The position numbers and the translations under genes were made by a program. From positions 310,648,250 through 310,712,249 of the forward strand of contig CATIUR010000001.1 in assembly GCA_949592205.1 (NCBI GenBank): 64,000 bases of DNA, given 5' to 3'. Source of the stretch: Helichrysum umbraculigerum. Lineage: Eukaryota; Streptophyta; Magnoliopsida; Asterales; Asteraceae. Shown piece by piece: positions 24,953 through 37,161 of the stretch. The stretch's first letter is position 1. Every line of letters starts with the position of its first letter. The notes under the pieces are model-generated. The model saw only the letters and a program-made list of their open reading frames with translations. It ran no database searches and had not been told where the DNA came from.

Positions 24953-25971
24953 CCTTTGCGCCTTAGCCTATTTCATTTCTTAAAACCCAAAAACTTTCCC
25001 ATTACACAAACACTTTCCCCACAAACACCATTCCAGCTCGCGAACTTCATAGATCATAAGTAAAGGATTGCTTGAGATATCTTTCTATTGGTGTCTCATC
25101 TTAAAACATCTCTCCGTACCTTTCAAGAGTTTAAAAGAAAGAAATCCAAAAAAAGATACGGTACAAAAGCGAAGTTAGTACCCATCACGAAGATATTATC
25201 CGCCAAAGACAGTACGAAAAATTGGTACTTATCAACAGAGAAGTCAAAGATGACTCACTACATGAAGGATCTCCAAGGTCATAAAAAGAAAAGAAAAAGA
25301 AAAGAAAAGTAGACCTTGGAGAACTCCTAGAAGACCTCAAATAAGAAGTCTACTCTCCAAAGAAGAAAAATCCATTAGATCTCAAAAGAAACCTCAAAAT
25401 AAGAGATTATTCCTCTAGGAGATGAGTCTACTCTAGTGGTTATCTCAAGTGAAACTTGCTTTGATCATTGAAAATTCCGAGTCTGAAGTTCCAAAACCCT
25501 AAAACCATTGACCAACCTTCCCTTACCCACACCCACCTTACCTTTATTCACGCAACCCAATCAAAATGCCTTGGGATAATTAGCACCGTTCTCAAAGGAG
25601 TGGTGGAGATTCGATTCTCGATCAAGCTTATGACGATAAGCGTTGCATGACTGGCATTGAGCGATTTCGTTTCTATTAGATTATAGTTAACCCGATACAC
25701 TGTTGAGTGAATTGAGTGACCAACTTGTGAGAATCGCCCAGTCATGTACATCTACATTTCGAGAGTTGAAAAGTATGCCAAAAATGGTTGATTAGTTTTA
25801 TGTTTAAGTATGGTATATTTTTGTTAATGCTTACTTTCTGAAAATATTTATCTAATTTTAAGAAAGTGACTTTCTGCAGGAGATACTCTAAGCATCCAAA
25901 CATTTTTTTCAAAAATTATTTTCCAAATGAGGTTTGCTTGAGGACAAGCAAAAGCTTAAGTGTGGGATATT
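24953..25971 (+). other. 3' tail of element B interior
   Basis: No supported gene is seen; lysine-rich frames around 25090-25310 look like A-rich chance reading. A block at 25560-25780 is shared with element A (9660-9900). The stretch ends with TTGCTTGAGGACAAGCAAA and a polypurine-like AAGTGTGGGATAT just before the LTR. Confidence 0.7.
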
Positions 25972-28220
25972 TGATGTATCGCAAAAAGTCACATTCTTAC
26001 GTACATTATCTGTCCTATATTTAGCTCTTTACTAACAAATACATCTTAAAATCATCATTATTAACCAACTTTTGTTAGAAAGGTATAAACTTGTCGGTCT
26101 TTCGAAAATCATGCAAAAAGGTCAGAAAACGAACCAAAATAGGCACTGAATTTAGCAACACTTCAAATCTACTATAAACTCCATACCAAGACCTCACACT
26201 TATCTTATTTTGTAGCTATGGAGATTATGAGAGCGTGGATATAAAGAAATCTAAATTTGGATCAAGGACGAGAAAGTTACAAGACGAACAATGCATCCGA
26301 AGAACACGAAATGTATTCCACACATGCCTGGTCTCCACACCTCCAATTTCTACCAAATTGGTATTATTAGAAGCGTACCAGAATTACGAGATCGTGGGCG
26401 AAAGAATCAAGTCAAACGGACGAGAAACGAAGGAGTTATGGCAGTTAAAAACAACGAAGAAAAGCCGAAAACATCACACGGCCCCGCACATGGCCGTGTA
26501 CGGCTTGGGTAAGGCCTGGAAATGGCCATGTATGGCTCTCTAGAGGCCGTGTACGGATCTAGCATGGCCTTGTACAGCCTGGCACCCCCCATGTGATCTC
26601 GTTTTGCTTCGTTTTCTTGTATCTTGATGCTTGTACATGCTATCCCTTGCCTTTCCTATAAATAGAGGCCCTCATTTCACCATTCAACACACCTCTCAAC
26701 TTCATTTCATTCTCTTACTTTCTCTCTCTCTCTCTCTAGAGTCTCTCTCTCTAGTTTCTCTCTCTAGAATTAGGGTTTTCGTTAGTTAGCTCTTGGTTAA
26801 TATTTAACCAAGACTAACGGAGGAGCTACTCTTGTAATAGTGTCAGGGATATTTCGAGGGGCTTATTTGTAATATTGTCTAAGATATTGCGGAGGTTACG
26901 CTCGTGTATTCTTTCAACATTATTCAAACTACGCATTACATACGGTTATCTCTTTCCTTATCTTTTATAATGATGATTATTATTATTGTTGCTATGCTAG
27001 AATTAGGATTGTTTGTCATGCGTATGGAGTAGTTAGCTTGTGCTTGTTATGATGTAGTTAGTTTGTGTATTGGGGGTGATGTTACTTTAAAATATAGTTG
27101 AAAACCGGTGTACTATTAACTTTACATTTATGAATTTCTAAACCTAAACGCCTTTCCTCCAATAAACGTGGTTAGAACCTGTATGACAAGGAGTCATGTA
27201 CCTTGATCAACCGGTCAATACCTATCCATGTTTTCAAATCAAATAATCAACATAGTCTGAATTGTGTAGCTGTGGAAATACTGTTTAAACCTTTCGTATA
27301 GTACACCGTGAATCAATCAGGGATTTATTGGGAATGTAGTGAGGGCTGGTTTATATCATAGATGGTTAAATGTTAATACAAACTTAGTTAAACTAGTCCA
27401 GAGTGACCATAAAGTATGTGGCACCGAAAAGACCATAAAACGGCACAGTACTTTGTATAGCGTTGGGAACACTTCAAGTGGAGTACAAATACGTGGAAGC
27501 TAAGGAACTCTGTCGTCGGTTTAAGACTGTGTCACATCCTGGTTGAACCACACAGCTCTGGACTAAATAAAGACCATTAATGTAGAGTTAGCAGTCACCA
27601 AACCAAGTCTTAATCTTAAATGCCTTGCCTAGTCTAACTGTCCCCGTAGTGTTAAGAATGGTCATAACTTTAGTGGGTCTGTTACTCTATCTCATGCGCC
27701 GAGGAATATTCTTCCAAGAAGGGTCACTATTCCATCATATGGAAAGTGTTGAAGAGTTGAGCAGCCTCCTCTGATCAGAATCACCATAACCTAGCAACTC
27801 AGTGACATACTGTCTGAGAAATTAGACATTAGGGTGTTAGTGTTTACACTATTAACATTTAGGCAAAAGTAAGACACAAATCTTTAAAAGACGTTTTCAC
27901 ACTTAAACCTTAGATATCACCCCATACATAAGCTAATGATGTCATAGCAAGCACTACCCTCCATTTTACTTTTATGCTTTCTTAGTTTTTAGCTTAATTA
28001 GATAAATAGATAAAACACCAAATCAACTACCCGTCTATTCAACCCTAGCTTAATTACTGACTTATCAGAACTAGCTCTGTTTCAATACCGCCGTCGTGAG
28101 GATTAGGTATTCGTACCTAGTATTAGTAGGTAGTATGGAGGATTAGGTTCCCCTAGACTATTATAAATTTAAAACTACACCGTTACGGTTACTACGTAAC
28201 CGACCGTAGCAGCTGTAACA
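25972..28220 (+). repeat. 3' LTR of element B
   Basis: The LTR begins TGATGTATCGCAAAAAGTCA and ends CAGCTGTAACA, followed by the duplication CGAAG. The CACGGCC array is at about 26475-26585 and the TATA-like box (CCTATAAATAGAGG) near 26655. It shows scattered substitutions and one deletion of about 45 bp relative to the 5' LTR. Confidence 0.9.
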
Positions 28221-30112
28221 CGAAGCCATAGGCAAAAGAATCAAGTCAAACGGACGCATAACGAAGGAGATACGGGCGTTTTAAGCAACGAATGAAATCA
28301 GACGGAGCCCGTATACGGACTCAGGAACCGTATACGGCCCCTCGAAGGACGTATACGGCCCCTCCTCCCCCCATTTCTGCTTCGTTTGCTTGTACGTGCT
28401 GCTTCGCGAGTTGTACGTGTGGTTTGAGGCTTTCACTATAAATAGATGGCACCTCCAACCTCATTCAAAAACCTCATTCTCACTTCATTTTCTCACTTTC
28501 AAGTTTCTCTAATTTTTCTCTCTTTCATTCTCTCGATTTCTCTACTTTCTCTCTCTAGAATCTCTCTCTAGAGATCTAGAAGGAAATAGAGAGAGTTAAG
28601 CTTACGGTTCGAGTCTAGAGGAAGGTTTAGCTTGGTAATCTTGTTGTAACGAGTTTTTTCAAGTTCAGGCTATTTGTAATCCTCAGTATTACGCTGCTGT
28701 ATTCCCGGTGATATCTAAACTTTACTTACTGTTATAATGCTTGCACTTTATGTTATTTCAGTTTGTACTTTACTTATTGCCATTTTTATAGAGTAGTTTA
28801 ATATAGTGATTGTTGAAATGTAGATATTAGGAGTAGGGATGATGTTAAATTAATGTTTCATTTTTACAATTGGAGATTGTTATGCTATGTATCTGGTTAA
28901 ACTTATCCTGAATATAGATCTAGTTTCTCGTCACCCTTTCCAGACTTTCACGTGACTGTTGCCCTAGGATAGGATCTGATCAACCCTAATACTATGTAAA
29001 CACAGTTATCTCCAGTTACAGTATCAAGCTATAAACTTTCCTTGTAATGGCACGGTACTTCGTATAGCGTTGGAAACACCACGTGTGGAGTACAAATACG
29101 TGGAAGCTAAGGAAATGCCATAGGATTGTTTCATCGTGGATTACCTAGAAGTGATCCTTCTAGAACTGTGGTCTAGGAATCAAAGCTGGGAAATGCTTGT
29201 TGCACTGTACATCGTTGGTACACCTAAGATCTGGAAAACTGTAGAAATGCTTAAATGCCTAGTACACCGCCAGAACATCTAGGGTTTGGAAAACTGTGGA
29301 AATGCCTCCGTGATTATTCCTAGGGATGAAAGCCTAAATGTAAAGGAGGGTCTATGTTTATGATGGTTGAATATGTGCTTAAAGTAGACAAATACAGGGT
29401 TGTGTCATTAATGCAATAATGCCCCGACATGCTAAACCCTAATTAACCAACAGTTTAACATAGATAAGATACAATTAGTATTCACCATGGTAAAAATAAA
29501 TAGACGATTAGGTGTTAAGAAAGGTCAGTAGATAAATTGCGGTCTGTTGCCTTATGCCTGCACCCTAAGATAATTTGAGGGTCACTTTGTCTTATTCAAG
29601 AAAAGTTCAGGGGGTTTGAAAATAGTCTGATCTGATCAGAATCATGATAGCCTAGGATTCCAGTGACATATGATTTCAGGGTTTCACCTGAAACGTAGGG
29701 TCCTAGTGTTTACACCGAAAGTATATCTGTTAATTATCTGGTGAATCTCCAGTCAAATTTATAATGAACATCATCCCGAACCCCTAATTATCAAAGTTTC
29801 AGCAATCACATCTCTACCTGTCTGCTTACTAACTATCTTTTATTTCCGTTATTTACTTTATTGTATTTAGGATAACTTAGAAAACAAAACCCACCAAAAA
29901 TCTATCTACCTACCCTTATCCTATTTGCGACCTTAATTTTTGGTGATCCGCTTCGTTTCAATTCGCTCTGATAAAAGAACGGCCTCGCGTTATACTTACT
30001 GCTTGCTCCCAAGGTAGGTAGTAATTATAGTTTGAGCCCCAGCTCTTATAAATTTAAAACATCCTGGTGCGTGTCCTGGTTGACCGGAACAACGACCGGA
30101 GTAAAATCCGAC
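28221..30112 (+). repeat. 3' LTR of element A, right part
   Basis: The LTR resumes here with CGAAGCCATAGGCAAAAGAA, matching the corresponding place of LTR C (55290). It contains a CCGTATACGG palindrome array (28310-28365), a TATA-like box (CACTATAAATAGATG, about 28436) and a pyrimidine-rich leader (28500-28570). The right end near 30112 is estimated from the B LTR; no clear terminal CA or target duplication was found. Confidence 0.72.
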
Positions 30113-30320
30113 CGACCGCTGACGCCATCAATAGCAATCGTAGAATGAGCTTAAATAATATATATATCTGAATAAAGAACTCGTTATAATTTGAATATTG
30201 ATATGCTATATGAACGAAATTACGTGTGAAGTAAAAATTGAAATAATGAAAGATTAAGGGTTAATGAGATTTCAGAATACCTTGTTTAATTAAGCTTGAG
30301 ACTTATTTGAAGAGGCAAGG
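30113..30320. other. Unassigned junction sequence
   Basis: AT-rich sequence lies between the probable end of LTR A and the end of the ORF1-like gene. It probably includes that gene's 3' untranslated part, but it does not match the 3' ends of the other two ORF1-only elements and has no T run marking an A-tail. Confidence 0.4.
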
Positions 30321-32060
30321 CTAAACATTGGAAAAATTAGCCCCGGGAGTGCTTGCCCCCTCAGAAGTAAAAGTAGTAGTCGCACTTGAATGTGTATGAA
30401 CATACTTGATATCCATAAAATTAGCTGTTTCATCATAGACATTTTCCACCTCCTCATCATCCTCATCAATAAGTATCCCTTTCCCATTTGATTTCTGATT
30501 CACCATTTTAGGTCCCATAGGATCCTTACGAATCTGATCCTCTTCGTTTTCCAATGCCGAAAATGCATTTGAAGTTACCACATTGGCTACAGAAGAACCC
30601 CTTTTATCATTAGTCTTCCTAATTGGCCGGTACTCAAATTTTGGCTTAGGCTTAGTCACTGGGATACCTTTGGAACTTCCAGCCGCCTTTTGAGTTTTCT
30701 TTGGCACACGAAAACCATCATCCACCTCTTTCTCACTGCCATTAGGAATCACTTTACTAGCTTTTGGACAGGATGCACAAGTATGCCCAAAAATTTTACA
30801 AGTATCACATCTTGGAGGCTTCCATTCATATTCAATACGGACTATTTCACGCGTATAACCAGCCCCATATAGATTAGGTACACCCACAGTAACATGCTCC
30901 TTAAGTTCCGTATCTGCTTGGACTTCAATCATTGCCCTAGCATAACTACTTCTGCCCCATGAATCCAAGCACATATTACTTGTATAAGTATCTAGCATCA
31001 TAGGGTTACCCAATTTGGTAGCAATCATACTCAAACCATCTGCTGTAAAAGCCGTTATGGGAACATCATGCATCTTAATCCAAACCGGCACTTTAGTCAG
31101 ATCCTCTTTAGTTAAACTTATAGAAGGCGTCCACTTATTTAGAATAATAGGAACCCCTCTAATCATCCATGGCCCATTCTCTAATACATCCTCAACTCCT
31201 TTCATGGACAAAAATTTGAAGAAGAAAAATCCGTTCGCGTTCATCATAATCTTTTGAATACCAAACTTACGCCAAGCATTAAACACATAATTCTCAACAA
31301 CTGGAAAAGCAAGTCTTTTACCGATGAAATATCCATAGAGAGAGTTGTGCAGCCTATTAGTAACTTCTTCCACCGATGACAACGGAATTGCCACATCAAA
31401 ATCAGAATCAACCAGAGTAGTTGACTCAACATTACGAAAATGCACCTTTGTAGAAGTAGGTTCCTTCTCGACTATCTTAGCAAAAGAAATACCACCAGGA
31501 ATAGCTACGTTTGGAGCATTAGAGTTCTGATTTTGGCCAGCTTCTTGGGCCACTTCGGTAACCGCTTCAAGACGATCAATACCTCTTGTGAAGGCATCCG
31601 TGTAAATTTCAGGGATTTTAAAGGGTTTCTCAACCCCAACCTGAGATTCCACATTAACACCACCAGTATGGACTTCTAGATCAGGGATTTTGTGTAAATC
31701 AGGGATTTTAGATTGTTCTTCAACCCCACCCTGATTATCTATATTCGTAGCACTAAAAACATAAGAATTACACCCCATATCTTGAGATGTATGGCTGCTC
31801 GACAGATCAACTTCGTTTAATACCTGATCAGAACCATCTTTTATAGACTCAGAATCATCATTCCTAGCCGTATTCTCATTGACATCATCTCCAATATTCG
31901 AAACTGATTGAGTAGAAGCAGCCTTTCCATCCTTCGTGCCTAACTTAGATTTCAAAATAGATTTCAGCACAGGTTTTTCACCAAGTAAACTCGAACTCAC
32001 ATCAAACGTTTGAGACTTTTGTGTATTCTTATTATCCGTAGCTCCCTTACCCCTCTTCAT
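30321..32060 (-). CDS. ORF1-like RNA-binding protein (DUF4283 + CX2CX4HX4C knuckle), intact frame
   Basis: The 579-codon frame starts at the ATG at 32060 (MKRGKGATDNKN). The N-terminal 200 residues are low-complexity. A DUF4283-type domain follows (about residues 205-385: YFIGKRLAFPVVENYV, NGFFFFKF, NGPWMIRGVPIILNKW), then a zinc knuckle, CDTCKIFGHTCASC (about residues 417-430), and an acidic C-terminus. In plants this combination is the ORF1 of L1-type LINEs and of derived genes; it would bind the element RNA. The core is strongly similar to the proteins at 46428 and 56219. No reverse transcriptase follows on the left, where ORF2 would be. The open frame suggests either recent insertion or selection. 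Whether this copy once had an ORF2 that was lost at the junction near 30113-30320 cannot be told. Confidence 0.8.
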   Translation of the reverse strand: MKRGKGATDNKNTQKSQTFDVSSSLLGEKPVLKSILKSKLGTKDGKAASTQSVSNIGDDVNENTARNDDSESIKDGSDQVLNEVDLSSSHTSQDMGCNSYVFSATNIDNQGGVEEQSKIPDLHKIPDLEVHTGGVNVESQVGVEKPFKIPEIYTDAFTRGIDRLEAVTEVAQEAGQNQNSNAPNVAIPGGISFAKIVEKEPTSTKVHFRNVESTTLVDSDFDVAIPLSSVEEVTNRLHNSLYGYFIGKRLAFPVVENYVFNAWRKFGIQKIMMNANGFFFFKFLSMKGVEDVLENGPWMIRGVPIILNKWTPSISLTKEDLTKVPVWIKMHDVPITAFTADGLSMIATKLGNPMMLDTYTSNMCLDSWGRSSYARAMIEVQADTELKEHVTVGVPNLYGAGYTREIVRIEYEWKPPRCDTCKIFGHTCASCPKASKVIPNGSEKEVDDGFRVPKKTQKAAGSSKGIPVTKPKPKFEYRPIRKTNDKRGSSVANVVTSNAFSALENEEDQIRKDPMGPKMVNQKSNGKGILIDEDDEEVENVYDETANFMDIKYVHTHSSATTTFTSEGASTPGANFSNV

Positions 32061-32526
32061 GGTGACAACAAAAAACCCTACTTCGCCACCTTACCCACAA
32101 TCAGATCAGAATCGTACAAAAGGATGCAACAAGTAATCCAGCAAGTAAATCGTAATATATGTAGATCAGATTCTGCACGAAATCTAGTTGAGTAATCAGC
32201 AAGAAATCGTTGAAAGGAAAGAAATCAAACGTAAACAAGAAGAATATGCATCAAAGAAGATAAACCCTAAAATATGAAAATGATTTTAGTATACTTTAAC
32301 CCTAACAAATCGAATCTTGAACAAACCTTAACTTCTTGGCCGATTATTGAAATTCGTTTCATCAATGGAGGGACACAAGAGTGTTTCAATGATAAATACA
32401 GATTCAGTAATCAGTTAGAAGTAAAATCAGTCCAAGAAAAAACGATTTGAAAAGGAGGTTGTAAGAGATAAAAATCGCCCAAGTTGAGAGCATCCAGGGA
32501 GAACTTGTGATCGGTTAACTCCAATC
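32061..32526 (-). other. 5' leader of the ORF1-like element and junction with gypsy element 2
   Basis: The sequence upstream of the ORF1-like ATG ends near 32495 with AAAATCGCCCAAGTTGAGAG, which resembles the 5' end of the element at 46211 (AAATCGCCAAGGATAGAGAG near 48443-48464). Homology to the gypsy gag leader at 40564-40735 begins near 32527. No coding sequence or duplication was found. Confidence 0.55.
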
Positions 32527-32706
32527 CTAACTAAGAATTGTCTGTAATCGTTTCACTGTGTAATATCAATTGACAATTTCTCGAATTATTCTATTTTGTG
32601 ATTACATTGAGATGTTGTATATAACCGCTTTTAGAAATATACATCTGTCGTAATTACACTTCTGGTACGAATTCTCATATACCTCTTGTTTCTTTCTTGA
32701 AGAATC

Positions 32707-35700
32707 ATGCCGCCAAAGAAGAAAAGTTACAGTGATGCCGAAATCAATGCCATTGTCTCCCGAGCCGTGGCCGATGCTCTAGCTGCTCGGAGCTCTCAAC
32801 GAAACAGTGATCAAACTGTTGATGCCACTCCTGTCATCAAGCCTTGTTCTTACAAGGATTTTCTTAGCTGCAAGCCACTATACTTCAAGGGCACGGAAGG
32901 TGCCATCGGTCTGATCCGTTGGATCGAACGTATGGAATCCGTCTTCAACCTCTGCAACTGCACTGAAGACAACAAAGTCAAGTTCGCTGCATACACCTTT
33001 CAGGAAGGTGCACTCACGTGGTGGAATACCCACACCAACTCCGTAGGTCTTGAGATAGCAAATCAGCTACCTTGGGCCGAGCTGAAGAAGAAGTTGAGGG
33101 AGAAGTACTGTCCCGAGGAAGAATTGCACCGATTAGAGGAAGAGTTCTGGCACCTGAATGTGCAGGGAACTGATATTGACGGATATACCACCAAGTTTCA
33201 ACAATATGCGTTGTTATGTCCGAGTTTGGTGGAACCCGAGGTAAAATGGATCAAGAGATACATCCACGGCCTCCCAGAAAGTATACAGGGGAATGTCGCC
33301 TCGTCCAAGCCAACCACTACTGAAAGTGCTATCCGGCTAGCACACGAACTCATGGCACTGGTGGTCAGCCGTGAGACGTCCAACAACTCCTCTTCCAACA
33401 ACACGCGCAAATCCTCGGAACACCACAACAACCACCAAAACAAGAAACCCAACGCCATCCAAGTTTATACCTCAAACTCTGAACCCAAACGCCCCTACAT
33501 TGGGAACAAGCCCTACTGTTCTAAATGCAATCTTCACCATGATGGTTCTTGCCCCTGTAGCAAATGTAAGAAATTCGGGCACTTGGCTAGGGATTGCCGA
33601 TCGAACACCTCTGGCACCAACATTTCTGCACCGAAGACCTGTTACGAGTGCAACGGTACTGGGCATTTCCGAAAAGATTGCCCGAAACTGAAAAGTGGCA
33701 ACAACAACAACAAGAACAACAACAATGCTCGAGGAAGAGCTTTTGTGCTAAAATCTGGGGAAGCTCGTCAAGACCCGAATGTGGTCACGGGTACATTTCT
33801 TCTCAACAACTTGACTGCTTCTGTATTATTTGATACTGGTGCGGATAAGAGCTTTATTTCTGATGAGTTTTATCCACTACTAGACACTGCACCTATTGCC
33901 TTAGATTCTAGGTACACAGTAGAATTGGCGAACGGAAAACCAATTAAGGCCAATAGTGTGATACCTAATTGCACTTTAAACTTAGCTAATGAGCTCTTTT
34001 CCATTGACTTGATACCCGTCGAAATCGGCAGCTTTGACATCATCGTCGGTATGGATTGGTTATCCAAGCACCGAGCCGAAATTGTTTGTTTCGAGAAAAT
34101 CGTCTGCATCCCTCTCGTCACCGGTGGAACCTTAGTCATACAAAGGGAGACCGGTGGGACGAGCCTAAACATCATTTCTTGCATGAGAACCCAAAAATAC
34201 TTGAGGAAAGGGTACCAGGCAATCCTCGCACACGTTATGGAGAAAAAATCGGAGGAGAAGCGACTTGAGGATGTACCTATCGTTCGAGACTTCCCAGAAG
34301 TCTTTCCTGAAGACTTGTCTGGCCTTCCGCCACCTAGACAAGTCGAATTTTCTATTGATCTTGTGCCCGGTGCAGCACCCATGGCACGAGCCCCTTACCG
34401 ACTAGCCCCATCCGAACTTCAAGAGTTGTCTACTCAGTTACAGGAACTCCTGGACAAGGGATTTATTCGACCAAGTTCCTCACCTTGGGGAGCTTCGGTC
34501 CTGTTTGTGAAAAAGAAAGACGGTTCTTTCCGCATGTGCATCGACTATCGGGAACTCAACAAATTAACTGTCAAGAACCGTTACCCACTTCCTCGTATTG
34601 ATGACCTGTTCGACCAACTTCAGGGGTTGAGTTTTTATTCCAAGATCGATCTACGGTCGGGTTATCACCAACTCCGAGTTCGTGACGAAGATATTCCTAA
34701 AACGGCCTTCCGAACTCGTTACGGGCATTACGAATTCCAGGTGATGCCATTCGGATTAACCAACGCACCGGCGGTATTCATGGACCTTATGAATCGGGTG
34801 TGCAAACCTTACCTTGACAAGTTCGTTATCGTTTTCATTGATGATATTCTGATTTACTCGCGCAATGAACAAGAACACGCGCAACACCTGAAAACCATCC
34901 TATAGCTGCTCAAACATGAAGAGTTATATGCCAAATTCTCCAAGTGTGAGTTCTGGATGCAAACCGTTCAATTCCTTGGACACGTGATTGACAGTCAAGG
35001 AATTCATGTTGACCCCTCAAAAATCGAGGCTATCAAGTGCTGGCAGGCACCCACTACACCCACAGAAGTACGCCAATTCTTAGGACTCGCCGGATACTAC
35101 AAGCGATTCATTGAGAATTTTTCGAAAATAGCCCTACCTCTCACTGCAATGACTCAAAAAGAAAAGAAGTTCGATTGGACTGACAAACAGGAGTCAGCTT
35201 TTCAGCTACTAAAATAGAAACTCTGCAGTGCACCTATATTATCTTTACCCGAAGGCAACGATGACTTTGTGATATACTGTGATGCTTCACACCAAGGTCT
35301 CGGTTGCGTGTTGATGCAACGAGACAAAGTCATTGCTTACGCCTGACGACAACTAAAGGTCCACGAAAAGAATTACACAACTCATGACCTAGAGTTAGGG
35401 GCTGTTGTATTCGCTCTCAAAATTTAGAGACACTACTTATACGGTACCAAGTGTACAATCTTCAGTGACCACAAAAGTCTCCAACATATCTTCGATCAAA
35501 AGGATCTCAACATGAGGCAACGTCGGTGGGTCGAGTTGTTTACTGATTACGATTGCGAGATTCGCTATCACCCGGGCAAGGCAAATGTTGTCGCCGATGC
35601 CTTAAGCCGAAAAGAACGAGTGAAACCACTTCGAGTTCGAGCTCTCAGTATGACTATTCACAACGACCTCATCAATCAAACTCTCACCGCTCAACTCGAA

Positions 35701-37128
35701 GCACTCAAACTCGAAAACTTGATAAACGAGGCCTTGCGAGGCATGGATAAACAATTCGAAACCAAACCAAACGGGGCCAAATACTTCTCGAACCGAATCT
35801 GGTTACCAAGTTTTGGGAACCTGCGAGACTTGGTGATGGATGAAGCTCACAAGTCCAAATACTCTATACACCCCGGTGCCGACAAAATGTATCATGGCAT
35901 CAAGGAAATGTATTGGTGGCCCAACATGAAAGCTGACATTGCAACCTATGTTGGCAAGTGTCTTACTTGTTCCAAAGTTAAAGCTGAACACCAGAAAACT
36001 TCCGGTTTGCTACAACAACCCGAGATACCACAGTGGAAATGGGAGCAGATCACCATGGATTTCATTACTAAACTCCCAAAAACATCTAATGGTTGCGATA
36101 CCATTTGGGTGATTGTCAACAGACTCACTAAATCTACTCATTTCCTGCCTATCAAAGAAACTGACAAGATGGAACGATTGACACGTATCTACTTGAAAGA
36201 GGTTGTGTCAAGACTCGGCTTGCCTATCTCAATCATCTCTGATAGAGATGCCCGATTTACTTCTCACTTCTGGCAATCCTTACAAAAATCTCTCGGTGCT
36301 CGTTTGGATATGAGTACTGCATACCACCCACAATCTGACGGCCAGAGCGAACGAACTATACAAACACTAGAGGATATGCTACGAGCCTGCGTAGTTGACT
36401 TCGGTAAAAACTGGGAAAATCACTTACCATTGTGCGAATTCTCGTACAACAATAGCTACCACACCAGCATTAAGGCTGCACCCTTCGAGGCACTTTACGG
36501 TCGTAAGTGCCGGTCACCTATCTGTTGGACTGAGGTGGGAGATACACAATTCACCGGTCCAGAAATCATTCACGAAACATCTGAAAAGATCTTTGGTATA
36601 CAAAACCGGCTGAAAGCCGCACGTGATCGTCAGAAAAGCTATGCTGTCGTGAGACGCAAACACCTCGAGTTCCAAGTTGGGGATCGAGTTCTTCTGAAAG
36701 TGTCGCCTTGGAAAGGCGTCATCCGTTTTGGCAAACGTGTGAAACTGAATCCCAGGTACATTGGACCATTCGAGATCCTTGAAAGGATTGGTCCAGTGGC
36801 TTACCGACTGCAGCTACCTCCCGAACTCAGTAGCGTGCACCCTATTTTCCACATTTCTAACTTGAAGAAATGTCTGTCTGATGAGACACTGATTATACCC
36901 CTCGATGAAATACATATAGATGACAACCTACACTTTGTCGAGGAACCCGCGGAAATACTGGACCGTGAGGTCAAGCGTTTGAAACAGAGTCGTATTCCCA
37001 TTGTTAAAGTTCGGTGGAATTCGAGGCGTGGTCCTGAATTCACTTGGGAACTGGAAGACCAAATGCGACTGAAATACCCACACTTGTTCACAGACTCTAC
37101 ACCTACCGACACTGCAACCACAAGCTAA
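32707..37128 (+). pseudogene. Gypsy gag-pol polyprotein, 1,473 codons, four nonsense codons
   Basis: One continuous frame from the ATG at 32707 (MPPKKKSYSDAE) to the stop at 37126 has no frameshift. Domains in order: gag (about 32870-33370); CCHC knuckles CSKCKKFGHLARDC and CYECNGTGHFRKDC (33555-33680); protease DTG at 33832-33840; reverse transcriptase with CIDYRELNKL and the catalytic FIDD at 34834-34845; RNase H (35260-35500, YCDASHQGLG); integrase HHCC zinc domain (35870-35970, HPGADKMYHGI to CLTCSKV); integrase core with D near 36058, D near 36239 and E near 36346; the GPF-type module (RYIGPFEILERIGP); and a C-terminal chromodomain-like segment (36940-37090). This makes it a chromovirus, probably Tekay/Del. 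In-frame stops lie at 34903 (TAG), 35215 (TAG), 35344 (TGA) and 35425 (TAG); all four fall in 525 bp. The copy cannot make a full polyprotein. Confidence 0.95.
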
Positions 37129-37161
37129 TTTCGGGACGAAATTCTCCTAACAAGGGGAGAA

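Larger units (their letters stand above)
10795..28220 (+). mobile_element. Athila-like element B, complete, nested inside element A
   Basis: Two near-identical LTRs (10795-13101 and 25972-28220) are flanked by the same 5 bp, CGAAG (10790-10794 and 28221-28225), so this is one insertion event. The primer site after the 5' LTR matches tRNA-Asp, as usual for Athila. Without the two later insertions the element is about 9.5 kb, with about 5 kb of interior: a C-terminal gag remnant, a decayed ORF-1 region and a non-coding tail. No reverse transcriptase, RNase H or integrase is seen, so B must have been mobilised by a relative. Its two ORF regions contain stops and frameshifts. Confidence 0.88.

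Noticed and set aside
25088..25312. Lysine-rich 74-codon frame in the tail of element B
   Set aside because: A-rich sequence with biased codons; the corresponding stretch of element A is not open in the same way.
33870..34382. 170-codon minus-strand frame in gag-pol
   Set aside because: It is antisense to the protease and start of reverse transcriptase; no similarity to anything of its own.
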